Shown here: in pieces, positions 63,285-64,000 of the stretch
How positions within the stretch are numbered: position 1 is the stretch's first letter
Layout: the number at the start of each line of letters is the position of its first letter
NCBI RefSeq assembly: GCF_963974515.1
Contig: NZ_CAXBDD010000004.1
Span: 62,001-126,000, forward strand
DNA from: Sunxiuqinia sp963974515
Lineage (GTDB): Bacteria; Bacteroidota; Bacteroidia; Bacteroidales; Prolixibacteraceae
Length of the DNA: 64,000 nucleotides
Direction of reading: 5' to 3'
Notes under the pieces: generated by a model
What the model was told of the DNA's origin: nothing
Database searches by the model: none
Seen by the model: only the letters and a program-made list of their open reading frames with translations
Translations under genes and position numbers: made by a program

Positions 63285-64000
63285 ATGAAGACTAGCATTC
63301 ATATCCTATTCATATTGCTTCTTTCCTTCAGTGCTGTTGCACAGGAAGGATTGCTGGAAAAGGCGAACGAGCATTATACGAATCAGGAATACGAAGAAGC
63401 CATTGCCGCTTACCAGGAAGTTTTAAACAGCAACCGGGAATCAGCGGAGGTGTATTATAACCTGGGCAATGCCTACTATAAAAACGGGCAAATTACGCCC
63501 GCTATCATCAACTATGAACGGGCTAAACTACTGGCCCCAAATGATGAGGATATCCAATTTAACCTTGAACTGGCCAACCAGCATGTAATTGATGCCATTG
63601 ATCCGCTTCCCAAGGTATTTTTTGTGCGCTGGTGGAATAACCTGGCCAACAAGTTTCCGGCAGATGGCTGGGCCAAAATCAGTGTCATCTCCTTTATTCT
63701 CTTTCTTGTTTTGGCAGGCTTGTTCTTTTTCACCCGCACCACAGCAATCAAAAGGCTTTCGTTTTGGGTGGGAATTTTAATTGTAGCCATTTCCATTTTT
63801 AGTTTTAACTTTGCCGCCCGGCAGAAGAAACAGATGACCAGCCACAACTTTGCGGTAATCGTGCAACCAAGTGTAGCCGTCAAGAGCTCGCCGGCAGAAA
63901 GCGGAACCGATCTCTTTTTGATTCACGAAGGCTTAAAGGTTGAAATAAAAGACAGCCTGGGAAATTGGAGGCAAATCCGTTTGGCTGATGGCAACCAGGG
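63285..64000 (+). CDS. batE: BatE: TPR and SH3-like membrane protein (3' end outside window)
   Basis: The start codon ATG is at 63285, 13 bases after the BatD stop; the gene continues past the window end, with 238 codons visible. The N-terminus is a signal peptide (LFILLLSFSAVAQ), followed by two TPR units (EAIAAYQEVLNS; VYYNLGNAYYKNG), two membrane helices (VISFILFLVLAGLFFF; FWVGILIVAISIFSF) and the beginning of an SH3-like domain (FAVIVQPSVAVKSSPAESG). This is the layout of BatE. Confidence 0.88.
   Translation, partial: MKTSIHILFILLLSFSAVAQEGLLEKANEHYTNQEYEEAIAAYQEVLNSNRESAEVYYNLGNAYYKNGQITPAIINYERAKLLAPNDEDIQFNLELANQHVIDAIDPLPKVFFVRWWNNLANKFPADGWAKISVISFILFLVLAGLFFFTRTTAIKRLSFWVGILIVAISIFSFNFAARQKKQMTSHNFAVIVQPSVAVKSSPAESGTDLFLIHEGLKVEIKDSLGNWRQIRLADGNQ

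Noticed and set aside
1..64000. search for CRISPR arrays, tRNA, rRNA, transposons and phage genes
   Set aside because: No regularly spaced repeats, cloverleaf sequence, transposase or integrase frame could be seen in the gaps or the coding frames.

Overview
This window is chromosomal DNA of a member of the Bacteroidota, most likely of the Marinilabiliales/Prolixibacteraceae type (inference from gene content; no 16S is present). Support: a complete moxR-Bat operon, two-gene indolepyruvate oxidoreductase, a sulfatase, CE1/CE15-type secreted esterases, A-rich leaders instead of strong Shine-Dalgarno sites, and several promoter candidates with the TAnnTTTG -7 box typical of this phylum. I see no rRNA, tRNA, CRISPR array, IS element, integrase or phage gene. 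It reads as ordinary core chromosome with well-organised metabolic operons.

Layout. 1-5.1 kb: end of a HAD phosphatase, a small cysteine-bearing PAS protein, and a minus-strand group of secreted CE1-like esterase, rhamnulokinase and CE15-like esterase (plant or algal glycan use). 5.3-9.8 kb: a CPA2 antiporter and an APC permease, both with cytoplasmic regulatory domains. 10.2-15.6 kb: fermentation genes pta, a 3-hydroxyacyl-CoA dehydrogenase and ackA, then a terminator, then ptb-buk. 16.1-19.0 kb: a large FAD/Fe-S oxidase of the D-lactate/D-2-hydroxyacid type. 19.5-22.9 kb: PEP carboxylase followed directly by an LCIB-like carbonic anhydrase. 23.9-30.9 kb: a siroheme and sulfite reductase operon (DUF2061, precorrin-2 dehydrogenase, cysJ, cysI, hemD, an epimerase, cobA).

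The most notable element is in front of the sulfite reductase operon. The roughly 310 bases upstream hold a promoter, a leader peptide of 32 codons crowded with Cys and Met codons, and an intrinsic terminator. The end of the leader ORF repeats the terminator's 3' arm, so it can pair with the 5' arm as an antiterminator. This is the full layout of ribosome-mediated attenuation responding to cysteine/methionine supply.

31.3-40.7 kb: a heavy-metal RND efflux operon (His-rich small protein, adaptor, pump, outer membrane channel) followed by a six-PAS histidine kinase. 40.9-42 kb: dinB. 42.1-48.7 kb: a compact minus-strand cluster (VOC protein, SDR, CDP-alcohol phosphatidyltransferase, fatty-acyl-reductase-like SDR, DGK1/VTE5-like kinase, CdsA-like protein, TauE-like exporter, DUF6134-like protein) that looks like an undescribed lipid or polar-lipid pathway. 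48.8-55.4 kb: sulfatase, ilvD, iorB-iorA, truA. 55.6-64 kb: the plus-strand moxR-DUF58-BatA-BatB-BatC-BatD-BatE operon, with the last gene cut by the window edge.

Taken together the genes describe a facultative or anaerobic fermenter. It makes acetate and possibly butyryl-phosphate-derived ATP, fixes bicarbonate through PEP carboxylase, assimilates sulfate to sulfide, and degrades sulfated or esterified polysaccharides.
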